Shown here one piece after another: positions 29,315-39,464 of a DNA stretch of 64,000 nucleotides. This stretch comes from Flavobacterium sp. H122 (GTDB lineage: Bacteria; Bacteroidota; Bacteroidia; Flavobacteriales; Flavobacteriaceae). Below the pieces are notes generated by a model that saw nothing but the letters and a program-made list of their open reading frames with translations, was not told the DNA's origin and did not search any database. The stretch covers positions 149,768 to 213,767 of the forward strand of contig NZ_SJZD01000007.1 of assembly GCF_004959765.1 (NCBI RefSeq), read 5' to 3'. The stretch's first letter is position 1; the number at the start of each line of letters is the position of its first letter. The position numbers and the translations under genes are program-made.

Positions 29315-31012
29315 ATGAAAAAGCTTATTTATTTTTTCCTGATTCTGTACACTTCGATTTCTTCATCCCAAAACAAATTTCCTACTTCAGATTGTTTAAA
29401 GATTACTTATTCAAAAAAATCAAATGGAAAAGAAATTGATAATCAAAACCCCATTTGGATCTTCGCTAACGAAAACGAAACATTAATTACCTCTAAAAAC
29501 ATTATTACAAAAACAGCAACATTCCCAAATGAGCAAACTATAATAAAAAGAAGCAATAATACTATTATTCAGTTTGCTGAACTCAAGAAAACAAATTTCA
29601 CAAAAACCACAGACAGCATTTCACTTGCAAATCAAAAATTTGAATTAATCGATGAAATCAAAGATATTTTGGGGTATAAATGTAAAAAAGCAAAAACTGT
29701 AATTAATTCCAACCAAATTGAACTTTGGTATACAAATGACTTAAAAATAAAAGGCGCTCCTACTACTTTAGGGCAAAATTTGGGCTTGGTTCTTGAATTA
29801 AACAGAAACAATACCTTTACCATAAGTGCAGTAAAAATTGAAAAACTAAAAAAAACAACACCAGATGCAATTTCAGGAATTGATATTTCTTCAGTTAAAA
29901 AAACAGATATTTTAACCTATCGCGACTTACTTTGGAAAAGTCGTTTCAAAACCATACCTGTTTTTGAAAATGAAACCATAAGCTTTTCAGACACAAACAA
30001 ATCAAATGATAGCATTTTAAAATTTGCTAACGGGACTGTCATTCTTAAAAAAGTAACTTTACCTGCTATAAAAAGTTCATCAAAAGTCTTTATTAATCTT
30101 CAGGAACAATCTAATGGAGATGCTTACGACAGAACAGGAACTGTTTTTATGATTCCAACAGAGAATGAAGAAAACACTTTTATAAAAGGATTTAAAAACG
30201 GAGTTAAAACATTGGCTAGTTATGACAATGGTAATGGAAAAATTTATCATGGAGCCGTAAGCAAAGACAACTTTAGAACTCCTGTAGAGTTAATGCGCTT
30301 CTTTACTCCATTTGGCATTAAGCAATACAATCATATTGAATTAAAGGATAAAACATGGCATGACAAGGTAAATTATCGTCAGGATATTTCAGACTTCAAT
30401 TCAATATTAAGCAATCATGAAGTGTGGATAGGAGTATTTATAGGAAATTATGACAAAGGCGGTCATAAAATATCATTAAACATGACTGTACATGATGAAG
30501 AGGACACAGATAAATCAAATTTAAATTTTGTGTCACCGTTATTCTACACCACAAATATATTGGAGATGGCAGGACAGGAATACAGTTCTATGTTTGACAA
30601 TGAAAAAGGTTTAATTATTGAATTTGACATCACGAAAGAAGTCAAGAATGCTAAATTAAAATATATTTCAACTGGCCATGGTGGATGGGAAAACGGTGAT
30701 GAATTTGTACCAAAATTAAACTCTATATTCTTAGATGGTAAAAATATTTTCAGTTTTACTCCATGGCGTGAAGATTGTGGTTCTTATCGCTTATATAATC
30801 CTGCTTCGGGTAATTTCAACAATGGATTGTCATCATCAGATTACAGCAGATCCAACTGGTGTCCCGGAACCATTACAAACCCTATGACCATAGATCTTGG
30901 CAATCTTACTATTGGGAAACATATTTTACAGATTAAAATACCACAAGGCAAACCTGAAGGCTCAAGCTTTAGCTATTGGAATCTTTCCGGGGTACTATTA
31001 GGAGAACAATAA
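29315..31012 (+). CDS. Secreted PNGase F-like protein with GLPGLI-like N-terminal domain
   Basis: A 565-residue secreted protein (signal MKKLIYFFLILYTSISSSQN). Residues ~20-235 resemble GLPGLI-family proteins: CLKITYSKKSNGK, DILGYKCKKAKTVINSNQIE, LWYTNDLKIKGAPTT, GLVLELNRN. Residues ~245-565 resemble the two eight-stranded jelly-roll domains of peptide-N-glycosidase F. VFINLQEQSNGDAYDRTGTV aligns with the PNGase F segment containing its catalytic Asp60, here Asp272; Glu463 in NGDEF may match the second acid, whereas the third (PNGase F Glu118) has no visible counterpart. The C-terminal part has WCPGTITNPMTIDLGN and WNLSGVLLGEQ as in PNGase F. It would release N-glycans from glycoproteins if active. 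It is monocistronic. Confidence 0.8.
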   Translation: MKKLIYFFLILYTSISSSQNKFPTSDCLKITYSKKSNGKEIDNQNPIWIFANENETLITSKNIITKTATFPNEQTIIKRSNNTIIQFAELKKTNFTKTTDSISLANQKFELIDEIKDILGYKCKKAKTVINSNQIELWYTNDLKIKGAPTTLGQNLGLVLELNRNNTFTISAVKIEKLKKTTPDAISGIDISSVKKTDILTYRDLLWKSRFKTIPVFENETISFSDTNKSNDSILKFANGTVILKKVTLPAIKSSSKVFINLQEQSNGDAYDRTGTVFMIPTENEENTFIKGFKNGVKTLASYDNGNGKIYHGAVSKDNFRTPVELMRFFTPFGIKQYNHIELKDKTWHDKVNYRQDISDFNSILSNHEVWIGVFIGNYDKGGHKISLNMTVHDEEDTDKSNLNFVSPLFYTTNILEMAGQEYSSMFDNEKGLIIEFDITKEVKNAKLKYISTGHGGWENGDEFVPKLNSIFLDGKNIFSFTPWREDCGSYRLYNPASGNFNNGLSSSDYSRSNWCPGTITNPMTIDLGNLTIGKHILQIKIPQGKPEGSSFSYWNLSGVLLGEQ

Positions 31013-31048
31013 AAAAAGAAGAGCTGTTTTTAACAGCTCTTCTTTTTT
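31011..31048. terminator. Bidirectional terminator
   Basis: AAGAAGAGCTGTT-TTT-AACAGCTCTTCTT, a perfect 13-bp or longer stem with flanking A and T runs, between the convergent PNGase-like and cystathionine beta-synthase-type genes. Confidence 0.9.
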
Positions 31049-31054
31049 GAATTA

Positions 31055-32416
31055 TTATTTTATTGAATTGATAATATCGTGTTTAGTTATAATATGATAT
31101 TTACCATTTTCAAGATCAACTAAAACTGCTTGATTGTCTTTAGTAATCAACTTAGAAACTTCTTCAACAGAAGTTCCTTTTTGAACCACTGGAAAAGGAT
31201 TACCCATTACTTCTCGAATAGGTTTATCTGCAGTATTCTTATCAGAAATATAACTCTGGAATAAATCGGTTTCATCAACAGAACCCACAAAACCATTCAC
31301 ATCTACTACTGGTATTTGAGAAATTTTATACTTACGCATACGTTCAATAGCGTGAGACACCAATTCTTCAGTACGAACTGTGATTAAAGGCTTATCGATG
31401 TGTTCTTTAATTAAATCTTCAGCTTTAGTGATATCATCTTCTAAAAAGCCACGTTCACGCATCCAATCATCATTAAACATCTTACCTACATAACGGCTTC
31501 CTGAATCGTGAAATAAAACCACTACTACATCTTCCGGTTTGAAATGCTCTTTTAATTGTAATAATCCCTTAACAGCAGCTCCAGCAGAATTACCAACAAA
31601 AATACCTTCTTCCAATGCAATTTTACGTGTATAAACAGCGGCATCTTTATCGGTTACTTTTGTAAAACCATCAATTAAAGAGAAATCAACGTTTTTAGGT
31701 AAAATATCTTCTCCAATACCTTCTGTGATATAAGTATAGATTTCGTTTTCGTCAAAAATACCTGTTTCGTGGTATTTTTTGAAAACCGAACCATACGTAT
31801 CGATACCCCAAATTTTGATGTTTGGATTTTTCTCTTTTAAATATTTTGCCACACCTGAAATTGTACCTCCAGTACCAACTCCTACCACAAAATGCGTAAT
31901 CTTACCTTCTGTTTGTTCCCAAATTTCAGGACCCGTTTGCTCATAATGTGCAATAGCGTTACTTGGATTATCATACTGATTAACATACCAGGCATTAGGT
32001 GTTTCTTCGGCTAAGCGTTTAGATACAGAATAATATGAGCGTGGATCACTTGGCTCAACATCGGTTGGGCAAACCACAACTTTTGCACCTACAGCACGTA
32101 ATATGTCGCATTTTTCTTTTGATTGCTTATCAGAGATTACACAGATAAGTTTATAACCTTTAACAATGGCACCTAACGCCAATCCCATACCTGTATTCCC
32201 CGATGTTCCTTCGATAATTGTTCCTCCTGGTTTTAAACGGCCGTCTTTTTCTGCATCTTCAATCATTTTTACCGCCATACGGTCTTTCACAGAATTCCCT
32301 GGATTGAAAGTTTCCACTTTTGCCAAAACCAAAGCATCAATTTCAGCGGTTACTTTATTTAGTTTAACCAAAGGTGTATTCCCTATGGTTTCTAATATAT
32401 TTTTTGCGTATTGCAT
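31055..32416 (-). CDS. Cystathionine beta-synthase-type PLP enzyme with CBS domain pair
   Basis: A 453-residue PLP enzyme. The catalytic domain has the Lys44 Schiff-base site in PGNSVKDRMAVK, the substrate loop EGTSGNTGMGLA and the phosphate-binding GVGTGGTISGVAKYLKE. The last ~115 residues form two CBS modules (KPLITVRTEELVSHAIERMR and GNPFPVVQKGTSVEEVSKLI), as in full-length cystathionine beta-synthases; the heme-binding N-terminus of animal enzymes is absent. It condenses serine with homocysteine, or acts as a cysteine synthase; the choice cannot be made from sequence alone. A TAACTTTG box lies 47 bases upstream. Confidence 0.9.
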   Translation of the reverse strand: MQYAKNILETIGNTPLVKLNKVTAEIDALVLAKVETFNPGNSVKDRMAVKMIEDAEKDGRLKPGGTIIEGTSGNTGMGLALGAIVKGYKLICVISDKQSKEKCDILRAVGAKVVVCPTDVEPSDPRSYYSVSKRLAEETPNAWYVNQYDNPSNAIAHYEQTGPEIWEQTEGKITHFVVGVGTGGTISGVAKYLKEKNPNIKIWGIDTYGSVFKKYHETGIFDENEIYTYITEGIGEDILPKNVDFSLIDGFTKVTDKDAAVYTRKIALEEGIFVGNSAGAAVKGLLQLKEHFKPEDVVVVLFHDSGSRYVGKMFNDDWMRERGFLEDDITKAEDLIKEHIDKPLITVRTEELVSHAIERMRKYKISQIPVVDVNGFVGSVDETDLFQSYISDKNTADKPIREVMGNPFPVVQKGTSVEEVSKLITKDNQAVLVDLENGKYHIITKHDIINSIK

Positions 32417-32462
32417 TTTATTTATTCTTTTAAGGTTAAGAATTATAGTTTAAAAAACTATG

Positions 32463-32470
32463 CAAAGTTA
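32463..32470 (-). promoter_or_regulatory. Putative -7 box for the CBS-type gene
   Basis: TAACTTTG on the minus strand fits TAnnTTTG; leader of about 40 bases. No clear -33 element. Confidence 0.4.
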
Positions 32471-32535
32471 AAAATTTAGAATGGATTATTATTATACAGG
32501 TAGGTTTTTGCTTTAAGGATAAAAACAGTTCTCTT

Positions 32536-32570
32536 TTAGAGAGACTCCGAGAGCCTGAGTCTTCAAGAAA
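32536..32570. repeat. Degenerate CTTCGA/CTCAG-type repeat, copy 2
   Basis: The stretch GAGACTCCGAGAGCCTGAGT resembles the dispersed intergenic repeat also found near 9516, 40878 and 43653. It lies in the 186-base gap between the CBS-type gene and the porin gene. Confidence 0.35.
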
Positions 32571-32602
32571 TTACCTAAAACACATGACAAATCGGCAAAT
32601 AG

Positions 32603-34534
32603 TTACTGGAAGAAATTCCAAACCAAACCAAAACGAATCACAAAATCCTTGTACGGATGATTAGGCGCCGAATAAAATTTATTCCCGGTAAAGCTTGAAT
32701 TGAAATGCTCTGCTTTAAGGAAGATTCGGGTTTGACGCACACGTCCGTTTACAAAGAAATCAAACATAGGGAAGCCTCCAATTTTTTCTGAATTTTGCGA
32801 ATAAAATTCGGAAATCAAAGGATTGTACCCATTAGCATTGTACTCTGTAAAATATTGAAAAGTAATACCTGTTTGCAAAAACAACGCTTTTTTAAAAAGA
32901 TGATCTGAAAAACATAATGTATTACGAGTTATCAATTTTGGCATATTCAAAATAGCTTCATCTTGAGTTACCTGTTGAAATAAAACAGTATTATCCAAAG
33001 ACCATTTTCTGAATTTGAATTCTTTTTCGGCTTTAACCGACATATAATTGATCGTACCGGAATATTGCTTAGGTGTCGTAATTAAAGTTGCATTAGTAGC
33101 ATCATCATTACTGAAATACAAATAGTCATTGTATACAGAAAATTGCGCTTCAGCACTTCCCCATTGTGATTGCAGTTTAAACTTTAAACTGTTTATTTTT
33201 TCATTTTTAAAATTATTATACCAATTGTAGAAAACAAAATCACTCTGATATAAAGTATAATTCAAATCGGGCAACTTATTGATGTTACTATACTGTGCAG
33301 AAAATTTATTTTTCTCATTTAGACTATATTCAGCAAAAATATCTAATGTAGAAAATTCATTTTTAGACAATCCCTTTGCAAATGTTGCTTCCCCTCGTAT
33401 TTTGTTTTTCAAATAAAAATAAGTTCCTCCAAGTGCCTGCACTGAAAAATTATTAGAACTTGGTATTGCTACTTGATTATTATTAATTACGATACGGTTA
33501 TAAAAATAATTATAACGGACGTCTTCGGCAAAAATATTAAATTTCCCTATGGTAGAATTTGAAAAAGCAGCACTAATCTTATTATAGAAAGAGTTTGATT
33601 TAGTTAAATCGGAATATTTTTCAGACACAAAAGCATCACCAAAATATTTCACTTCAGTATCTTCATCAAAACCTGTAGTCTTTTCAAAAGAATACTTTTT
33701 GGTTTCATAATTCATTTGGTGTTCCAAATAAACATTATTTGAGACATCATTTTTATTCAGACGAAAATAATGATTTATAAAGTACCGCTTCCCGACTAAT
33801 TTATTTTTGGCGTCTTTCAGAATTACTTCCAAGCGTGACCGGTCGTTAAATTGAGAATCCTCAGATTCAAAATCTTCCTTATTTAAGAGCCCTCCATTTT
33901 CCTGATTGCTGAAATCCTGACCTGTAAAATGTGCATTTAATCCGTATCGCTTACTTGTTGTATGATAACTTGATGTAAATCTGAAATTACCATTACTTGC
34001 TAATGAATTTTGGTATTTACCCAAAGAACGCAATCCTTTGTAAGCAATTGAAAAGTTAAGATTTTTAGACGTATTAAGAGTTACAAAAGCGTCAACACTT
34101 TGTCCTTGTTCCAAAACGGTTTTAAAATATAATTCGGTCAAGGGAGTTGGCACCGAATAATACATAATATCATTTGCTTCAAGATAATTAAAGTTTTTTG
34201 CTTTGAATCCAAAACCAGGAAGAGCACTTTTGTTCACCAATCCATAATCAAGTGTATTATAGGTATGTCCGTCATTAGCAAAAGGCAATAATCCAAAATT
34301 ATCCTTACGCAGATAATTGAATTTATAATCACTTTTTATAGTCAGTGAAGTGTCTACATAAACGGTATCTTTTTTCAAACCGTAAATCTTATACCAATTA
34401 TGAGGTGCCTTGGGGTTTTCTTTGGGTGCTTCGCGCAGTGATTTACGTATGGTATCATTTGACTCACCTTTCAAATCATTTTGACCGAAAGCTGAAAAAC
34501 TAAGAATTAGTAAGCAGTAAAAAAAATACTTCAT
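32603..34534 (-). CDS. Putative outer-membrane porin
   Basis: A 643-residue protein with a signal peptide (MKYFFYCLLILSFSAFGQ) and a long beta-strand-rich body with alternating aromatic and polar residues, ending in an aromatic residue pair (VWNFFQ), as expected of an outer-membrane barrel. The opening after the signal (APHNWYKIYGLKKDTVYVDT, then KSDYKFNYLRKDNFGLLPF) matches the Bacteroidota 'putative porin' family. No ligand can be assigned. It is a single minus-strand gene with a TATTTTTG box 20 bases upstream, next to the terminator of the SusD gene. Confidence 0.85.
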   Translation of the reverse strand: MKYFFYCLLILSFSAFGQNDLKGESNDTIRKSLREAPKENPKAPHNWYKIYGLKKDTVYVDTSLTIKSDYKFNYLRKDNFGLLPFANDGHTYNTLDYGLVNKSALPGFGFKAKNFNYLEANDIMYYSVPTPLTELYFKTVLEQGQSVDAFVTLNTSKNLNFSIAYKGLRSLGKYQNSLASNGNFRFTSSYHTTSKRYGLNAHFTGQDFSNQENGGLLNKEDFESEDSQFNDRSRLEVILKDAKNKLVGKRYFINHYFRLNKNDVSNNVYLEHQMNYETKKYSFEKTTGFDEDTEVKYFGDAFVSEKYSDLTKSNSFYNKISAAFSNSTIGKFNIFAEDVRYNYFYNRIVINNNQVAIPSSNNFSVQALGGTYFYLKNKIRGEATFAKGLSKNEFSTLDIFAEYSLNEKNKFSAQYSNINKLPDLNYTLYQSDFVFYNWYNNFKNEKINSLKFKLQSQWGSAEAQFSVYNDYLYFSNDDATNATLITTPKQYSGTINYMSVKAEKEFKFRKWSLDNTVLFQQVTQDEAILNMPKLITRNTLCFSDHLFKKALFLQTGITFQYFTEYNANGYNPLISEFYSQNSEKIGGFPMFDFFVNGRVRQTRIFLKAEHFNSSFTGNKFYSAPNHPYKDFVIRFGLVWNFFQ

Positions 34535-34553
34535 GTTTAATATATGAAGTACA

Positions 34554-34561
34554 AAAATAGA
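34554..34561 (-). promoter_or_regulatory. Putative -7 box for the porin gene
   Basis: TATTTTTG on the minus strand, 20 bases before the porin ATG and just downstream of the susD terminator. Confidence 0.4.
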
Positions 34562-34576
34562 GAAAAGGATTAGAAA

Positions 34577-34604
34577 TAAAAAACCCCGCTTAAAAGCGGG
34601 GTTT
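34577..34604 (-). terminator. Terminator of the susCD operon
   Basis: AAACCCCGCT and AGCGGGGTTT form a perfect 10-bp GC-rich stem with a 4-base loop; on the minus strand TTTTTTATTTC follows. Confidence 0.9.
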
Positions 34605-34611
34605 AGAGAAA

Positions 34612-36099
34612 TTATAAATTTGGATTATTTAAAACTTCAGCTTGAGGAATATCAAATGTTAATCTTCCATCGTTGTAAGGAATATCTACTCCTTGGAAAG
34701 ATAAGTGATTTGTACCTCTTTTTGTAGTAGCCTTGTTACGTTTCATAGCTAAATACGATTTTCCTTCACCCCATAATTCAATTCTAGTTTGTAGGTAAAT
34801 CTCATTTAACAATGCTTGACCTGTCAACGCATCTACATAAGCATAATCAGCAGCATTAACAAATCTATTGCTTAACAATGTTTTCAAATAAGCAATAGCA
34901 TTAGCTTCTTGACCTGTTTTAGCAGCACATTCTGCATATAACAAATACATTTCTTCTACTCTCGACAATACGACATCCGTTTCAATATTTCTTTGCCCAC
35001 CAATTTCTTTTGCAGGATGGTAAAATTTATTCCATGGAATTAAATATGTTGAAGCAGTAGATGCTACGTTTGATCTAAATTGAGTTCTCCTGATATCATT
35101 AGGCAAAATCTTAGCAAACAATCCACTGTCCATAGCTTTACGATCACCAGCCCATTGGTAACTATAAGTATAATAATCCATTTGACCCCACCAAGAGATC
35201 AAATCAAAGCCCATATCCTTTTTAATATCAACTCCCCATAACCAACTATTAGAAGTAACTGAATTAAAACCTCCAACTACTTCGCCTGAAGACATCAATG
35301 AAGCTCCTGAATTATCCGCAACATCTTTAGCATAATCCCTTGCCTTAGCTAAACTTGTAGCATCACCTATATAAGCATAAGCGTAAGCAGCTAGAACTTT
35401 TGCAACGTTTTGATTCACAGATGTTTTATCTCCTTGAGGTCTAACATAACCATCTAACAATACTATAGCTTCTTCTAAATCTTTAACCACCTGATTCATA
35501 ACCTCTTGCGAAGTACTCCTAGGTGTTGCAAAATTTGTTAAATCTATTTTAATAGGAACTGATTTTTCAGACGCAATGTATTCAGTTGCATATAATTGCT
35601 GTAAATAAAAATGAGCATAGGCTCTCAACGCCTTAGCCTGTCCTAAAACAAATCTAGCTTCATCTTCAGTAGGCACAGCATCATTACCTCCTTGAGATTT
35701 AATTACATTATTAGCTCCGTATATAACTTTATAATAAAAACGATATGGAACATAATTTTCATTACGCGTAAAATCTACCGTAGCAGTCAATCTAGTTAAA
35801 TTTCTATACCAGCCGTAACCAGATCTTGACAAAGCCATATCACCACACAACATATCTGTATAAATATCTATACCTTTTTGACCAAAATCGTCATGTCCTG
35901 TAGTACCTCCCATCCCATCGGTGTACATTGTTGAATAAACACCATTAATATAACCATTAAGTATAGTAGGATCATATTCTGCAACCTGATCTACTTGCTC
36001 TGGAGTTACAAAAGCTGTAGGCTTTACATCTAAATAATCCTCAGTACAACTTACTAAAGCCAAACTAGAAAGGAAACCTATTAATATTTTCTTTTTCAT
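34612..36099 (-). CDS. RagB/SusD family surface lipoprotein
   Basis: A 495-residue SusD-like lipoprotein. The lipobox ends at Cys18 (LALVSCTEDYLDV), followed by the family opening YLDVKPTAFVTPEQ. The tetratricopeptide-like SusD region includes GQAKALRAYAHFYLQQLYA, and the C-terminus has the conserved RIELWGEGKSYLAMKR. SusD proteins cap a SusC transporter and bind its glycan or peptide ligand at the cell surface. It follows susC by 13 bases. No glycoside hydrolase, peptidase or regulator is next to the pair, so the substrate is unknown. Confidence 0.93.
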   Translation of the reverse strand: MKKKILIGFLSSLALVSCTEDYLDVKPTAFVTPEQVDQVAEYDPTILNGYINGVYSTMYTDGMGGTTGHDDFGQKGIDIYTDMLCGDMALSRSGYGWYRNLTRLTATVDFTRNENYVPYRFYYKVIYGANNVIKSQGGNDAVPTEDEARFVLGQAKALRAYAHFYLQQLYATEYIASEKSVPIKIDLTNFATPRSTSQEVMNQVVKDLEEAIVLLDGYVRPQGDKTSVNQNVAKVLAAYAYAYIGDATSLAKARDYAKDVADNSGASLMSSGEVVGGFNSVTSNSWLWGVDIKKDMGFDLISWWGQMDYYTYSYQWAGDRKAMDSGLFAKILPNDIRRTQFRSNVASTASTYLIPWNKFYHPAKEIGGQRNIETDVVLSRVEEMYLLYAECAAKTGQEANAIAYLKTLLSNRFVNAADYAYVDALTGQALLNEIYLQTRIELWGEGKSYLAMKRNKATTKRGTNHLSFQGVDIPYNDGRLTFDIPQAEVLNNPNL

Positions 36100-36112
36100 A
36101 ATATTTTAAAAT

Positions 36113-39100
36113 TTAAAATTTCAATCTAACACCACCTGAAATTGTTGACAAAGGAGAATAAGTATACTGACTTGATGCTCCTGTTTCAGAAACAGTTGGA
36201 TTAAATCCTTTTCTTTTCGTTGACAGATATAAATTATCTCCAGAAATAAAAATACTCAATGAAGCCAATTTTAATTGTTCAGTAATCTTTTTAGGAACAG
36301 TATATCCTAATCTAGCATTATTTAAATTAATATAATCTGATTTTGTCAAGAATCTCGTTGAAGCAGAAGCTACATTTGCCACTTGGTTGTTTGATAATGC
36401 AGGAACGTTAGTAACATCCCCAGCTTGCTGCCATCTGTCTCTCATGTCAACATGCCAGTTGTTATCTCCAACTTGCCCATTATTCATTAAGTTTGCATAA
36501 GCACCATCATAAGAATAACCACCAAAACTATACAATAATTGAATACTTAAATCAAATCCTTTGTATCCTCCTGATAAATTAACCGCACCTCTTACGTCTG
36601 GAATAGCCGATTTCCCATTAAATTTTTGGGTTGCTAAAGCATAACTTGTAACATTTCTTTCTTGTATAAATCCTTTACGACCAGGATTAGTAACTAAATA
36701 ATCTGTCAATGAAAGAATGTTCTCACCAGCATCCACAACACCATTATCATTTAAATCATCATAATGTTGTACCCACATAGGATTACCAGTAGCGGCATCT
36801 ACACCAGCCCATTCTCTTAAATAAAAATCATAAATAGAGTGTCCTACTGCTCTACCAAAATTCCCTTGAACATCAATAGTTTTTTGTTCACCAGTTGCAG
36901 GATCAATAGGCATTCTCAATAATTTATTATCAAAAATCTCACCATTTATAGATAAATCCAAATAACCATCTTTACCTTTAAAAATATGACCTGTTACATC
37001 AAACTCTATACCTTTGTTTTCTAATTGACCATCATTTACAGTAACTGTTGCATATCCTTCAGAAATTGGAGTTCTTCTCTCGAATAACAAATCATCAGTT
37101 AATTTACGATACACATCAATACTACCTTCAATTCTATTTTTAATTCCAAACTCTAAACCTGATTGCAACATTTTTGATGTTTCCCACGTTAAATTAGGAT
37201 TACCTAATGTTGAAAACAAGAAAGCTGGAGTATCAAAAGCACTAGTTTCAGTATTAAATCTTGTATAACCTGGGTATAACCCTACACCATCTTGCTCACC
37301 AGTAAGACCGTAACTCACTTTAAATTTTAAATTATCAAATAACTTTTGATCCTTCATAAAAGCCTCATTGGTAACATTCCATGCAGCACCTAAAGCCCAG
37401 AAATTACCCCATTTATCTTTAACAAATCTCGAAGATCCATCTCTTCTTATTGTTCCAGTTAAATAATACCTCTTGTCAAAGTTATAATTTACCTGTGAGA
37501 AAAAACTTTCCAATTTTACATTATCTGTATAAGAATTTGCTCCAATATTTACAGCTGCCTGTTCAAATTCTGGAATTGGCAATGCTATTTGATTTTTACT
37601 AGCATCCAAATATTTATACTCCCATGAGTTATTTTCGTGAGCTGCTAAAACTTCCAATTCGTTAACTCCAAAAGTCTTTTTGTATCTCAACAATTTCAAG
37701 AAATTATAAGAGAACATTTGAATATCAGTTTTGTATAATGACCCGTTTGTCCCCGCACTTGGTCCATAATACTTGTTTTGTAAATTATCAAACTTACGTT
37801 CGTAATATTGCGTACCTATTTTAGCTTCAAAAGTCAAATCATTTGAAAATTTTATATCAAAAGCAGAATTTGTTGAAATTTCTTGACGTTTTGCTCTTTC
37901 TAATGTATAATGTGCATCAGCAATTGCATTTGTTAACGCTCCAAATCCTCTACCACCAGTCTCACCATAATCATAAGCTGGTTTACCATAAATATTGTTG
38001 ATAATATTACCGTTAGCATCTCTCTCAAACAAAGGATAGATAGAAGGTATATTATCCACAAACCAGAATACACTTCCTGAGTCTGCTGATTGTCCACCTT
38101 GATTCGTTGTTGACATTGTATAACCAATATTTGTCGAAGCTCTCAACCATTCTTTAACATCTTGTGATAAACTTAAACGTCCTGTAATTCTTTCAAAATC
38201 TGAATTAATAGAGTATCCTTTATCATTCAAATATCCAAATGATGAAAAATATCTTGCTTTTTCTGAAGCTCCACCTAAACTAACATTCGCCTCAGTTCTT
38301 ATTGAATTTTGGAAAGCATAATCTTCCCAATTTTCAGGATTATATCGTCTAGTTACTCCTGCTCTAACTTGACGAGTAACAGGATCAATTAAATCAGCCC
38401 CTGAAGCAACATTCCACATATTATATGATGGAGAAACTCCCGAACCTGAAAAAAGATTTGTATTAGCGTAATTAGTTGGATTAGCATTTCCTGTAATAAC
38501 ACCTTGGTTATACAATCCTTCCCAACCTAGAGCAATATACTCTTCAGGTGATTTGATAGTCTCATATCTTGGTAACAAACTAAAGTTAACCCCTGTTCTT
38601 GATTCCACTTCAATAAAAGAATCTCCTTTTTTAGCATTCTTAGTAGTAATCAAAATTACACCATTCGCACCTCTAGCACCATAAATAGCAGTAGCTGTAG
38701 CATCTTTTAAAACTGAGGTAGTTGCTATATCACTTGGGTTGATAGATTCTATTCTACCATTGTATGGAACACCATCAACAACATACAAAGGGTCTCTATT
38801 ACCATTAACAGAACCAAAACCTCTAATACGAACCGTTCCTACTGTACCTGGTTGTCCAGAAGTATTTATAATTCTAACACCTGCAACCTCACCGGCTAAA
38901 GCCTGGGTAACGCTTGAAACATTCTTTTTAGCAAGTTGTTCTGACTTAACTTCCTTAATAGATCCAACAAAATCTTTCTTTTTTGTTGCACTATAACCTA
39001 CAATTACAACTTCACCGATTTGCTTTGCATCATCCTGTAAAATCGTATTAATTACATTGGATGCTCCAACAACTTTCAACACATCTCTCATACCCATAAA

Positions 39101-39319
39101 TGAATAAACTAAAGTCTCTCCTTCTTTAGCTTTAATCGAGTAAGAACCGTCAAATCCTGTTGAAACACCACGCTGTGAACCTTTCACCACAACATTCACA
39201 CCCGGCAACGGACCGTTAGCATCCGAAACCACACCAGTAATAGTTTTCTCCTGAGCAAAAGAAAACTGTACTGTTAACGCCAGTAAAAGCGTAAAAATCC
39301 ATTTGAACTTTGATCTCAT
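36113..39319 (-). CDS. SusC/RagA family TonB-linked outer-membrane transporter
   Basis: A 1068-residue TonB-dependent transporter. After the signal peptide (MRSKFKWIFTLLLALTVQFS) comes a carboxypeptidase-like regulatory domain (ITGVVSDANGPLPGVNVVVK), then the plug domain with the TonB box region GEVVIVGYSATKKKDFVGSI and the SusC signature (LYVVDGVPYN; DATATAIYGARGANGVILIT), and a ~22-stranded barrel ending in an aromatic-basic strand (GGVRLKF). It imports oligomers bound by the adjacent SusD using TonB energy. The ATG at 39319 is preferred over an upstream in-frame start because it begins the signal peptide. Confidence 0.95.
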   Translation of the reverse strand: MRSKFKWIFTLLLALTVQFSFAQEKTITGVVSDANGPLPGVNVVVKGSQRGVSTGFDGSYSIKAKEGETLVYSFMGMRDVLKVVGASNVINTILQDDAKQIGEVVIVGYSATKKKDFVGSIKEVKSEQLAKKNVSSVTQALAGEVAGVRIINTSGQPGTVGTVRIRGFGSVNGNRDPLYVVDGVPYNGRIESINPSDIATTSVLKDATATAIYGARGANGVILITTKNAKKGDSFIEVESRTGVNFSLLPRYETIKSPEEYIALGWEGLYNQGVITGNANPTNYANTNLFSGSGVSPSYNMWNVASGADLIDPVTRQVRAGVTRRYNPENWEDYAFQNSIRTEANVSLGGASEKARYFSSFGYLNDKGYSINSDFERITGRLSLSQDVKEWLRASTNIGYTMSTTNQGGQSADSGSVFWFVDNIPSIYPLFERDANGNIINNIYGKPAYDYGETGGRGFGALTNAIADAHYTLERAKRQEISTNSAFDIKFSNDLTFEAKIGTQYYERKFDNLQNKYYGPSAGTNGSLYKTDIQMFSYNFLKLLRYKKTFGVNELEVLAAHENNSWEYKYLDASKNQIALPIPEFEQAAVNIGANSYTDNVKLESFFSQVNYNFDKRYYLTGTIRRDGSSRFVKDKWGNFWALGAAWNVTNEAFMKDQKLFDNLKFKVSYGLTGEQDGVGLYPGYTRFNTETSAFDTPAFLFSTLGNPNLTWETSKMLQSGLEFGIKNRIEGSIDVYRKLTDDLLFERRTPISEGYATVTVNDGQLENKGIEFDVTGHIFKGKDGYLDLSINGEIFDNKLLRMPIDPATGEQKTIDVQGNFGRAVGHSIYDFYLREWAGVDAATGNPMWVQHYDDLNDNGVVDAGENILSLTDYLVTNPGRKGFIQERNVTSYALATQKFNGKSAIPDVRGAVNLSGGYKGFDLSIQLLYSFGGYSYDGAYANLMNNGQVGDNNWHVDMRDRWQQAGDVTNVPALSNNQVANVASASTRFLTKSDYINLNNARLGYTVPKKITEQLKLASLSIFISGDNLYLSTKRKGFNPTVSETGASSQYTYSPLSTISGGVRLKF

Positions 39320-39464
39320 TTTAATCTTATTTGAGTTAGTTAAACGCAAACTTCTTAATTATTTATTAATTAACCAAATATTAACATAGAAAAGCAAACG
39401 TATTAATTGTTAAAGACTTAAGATCTAACTTAAAATCAATTTTATAATTCATAAAATCATTATT

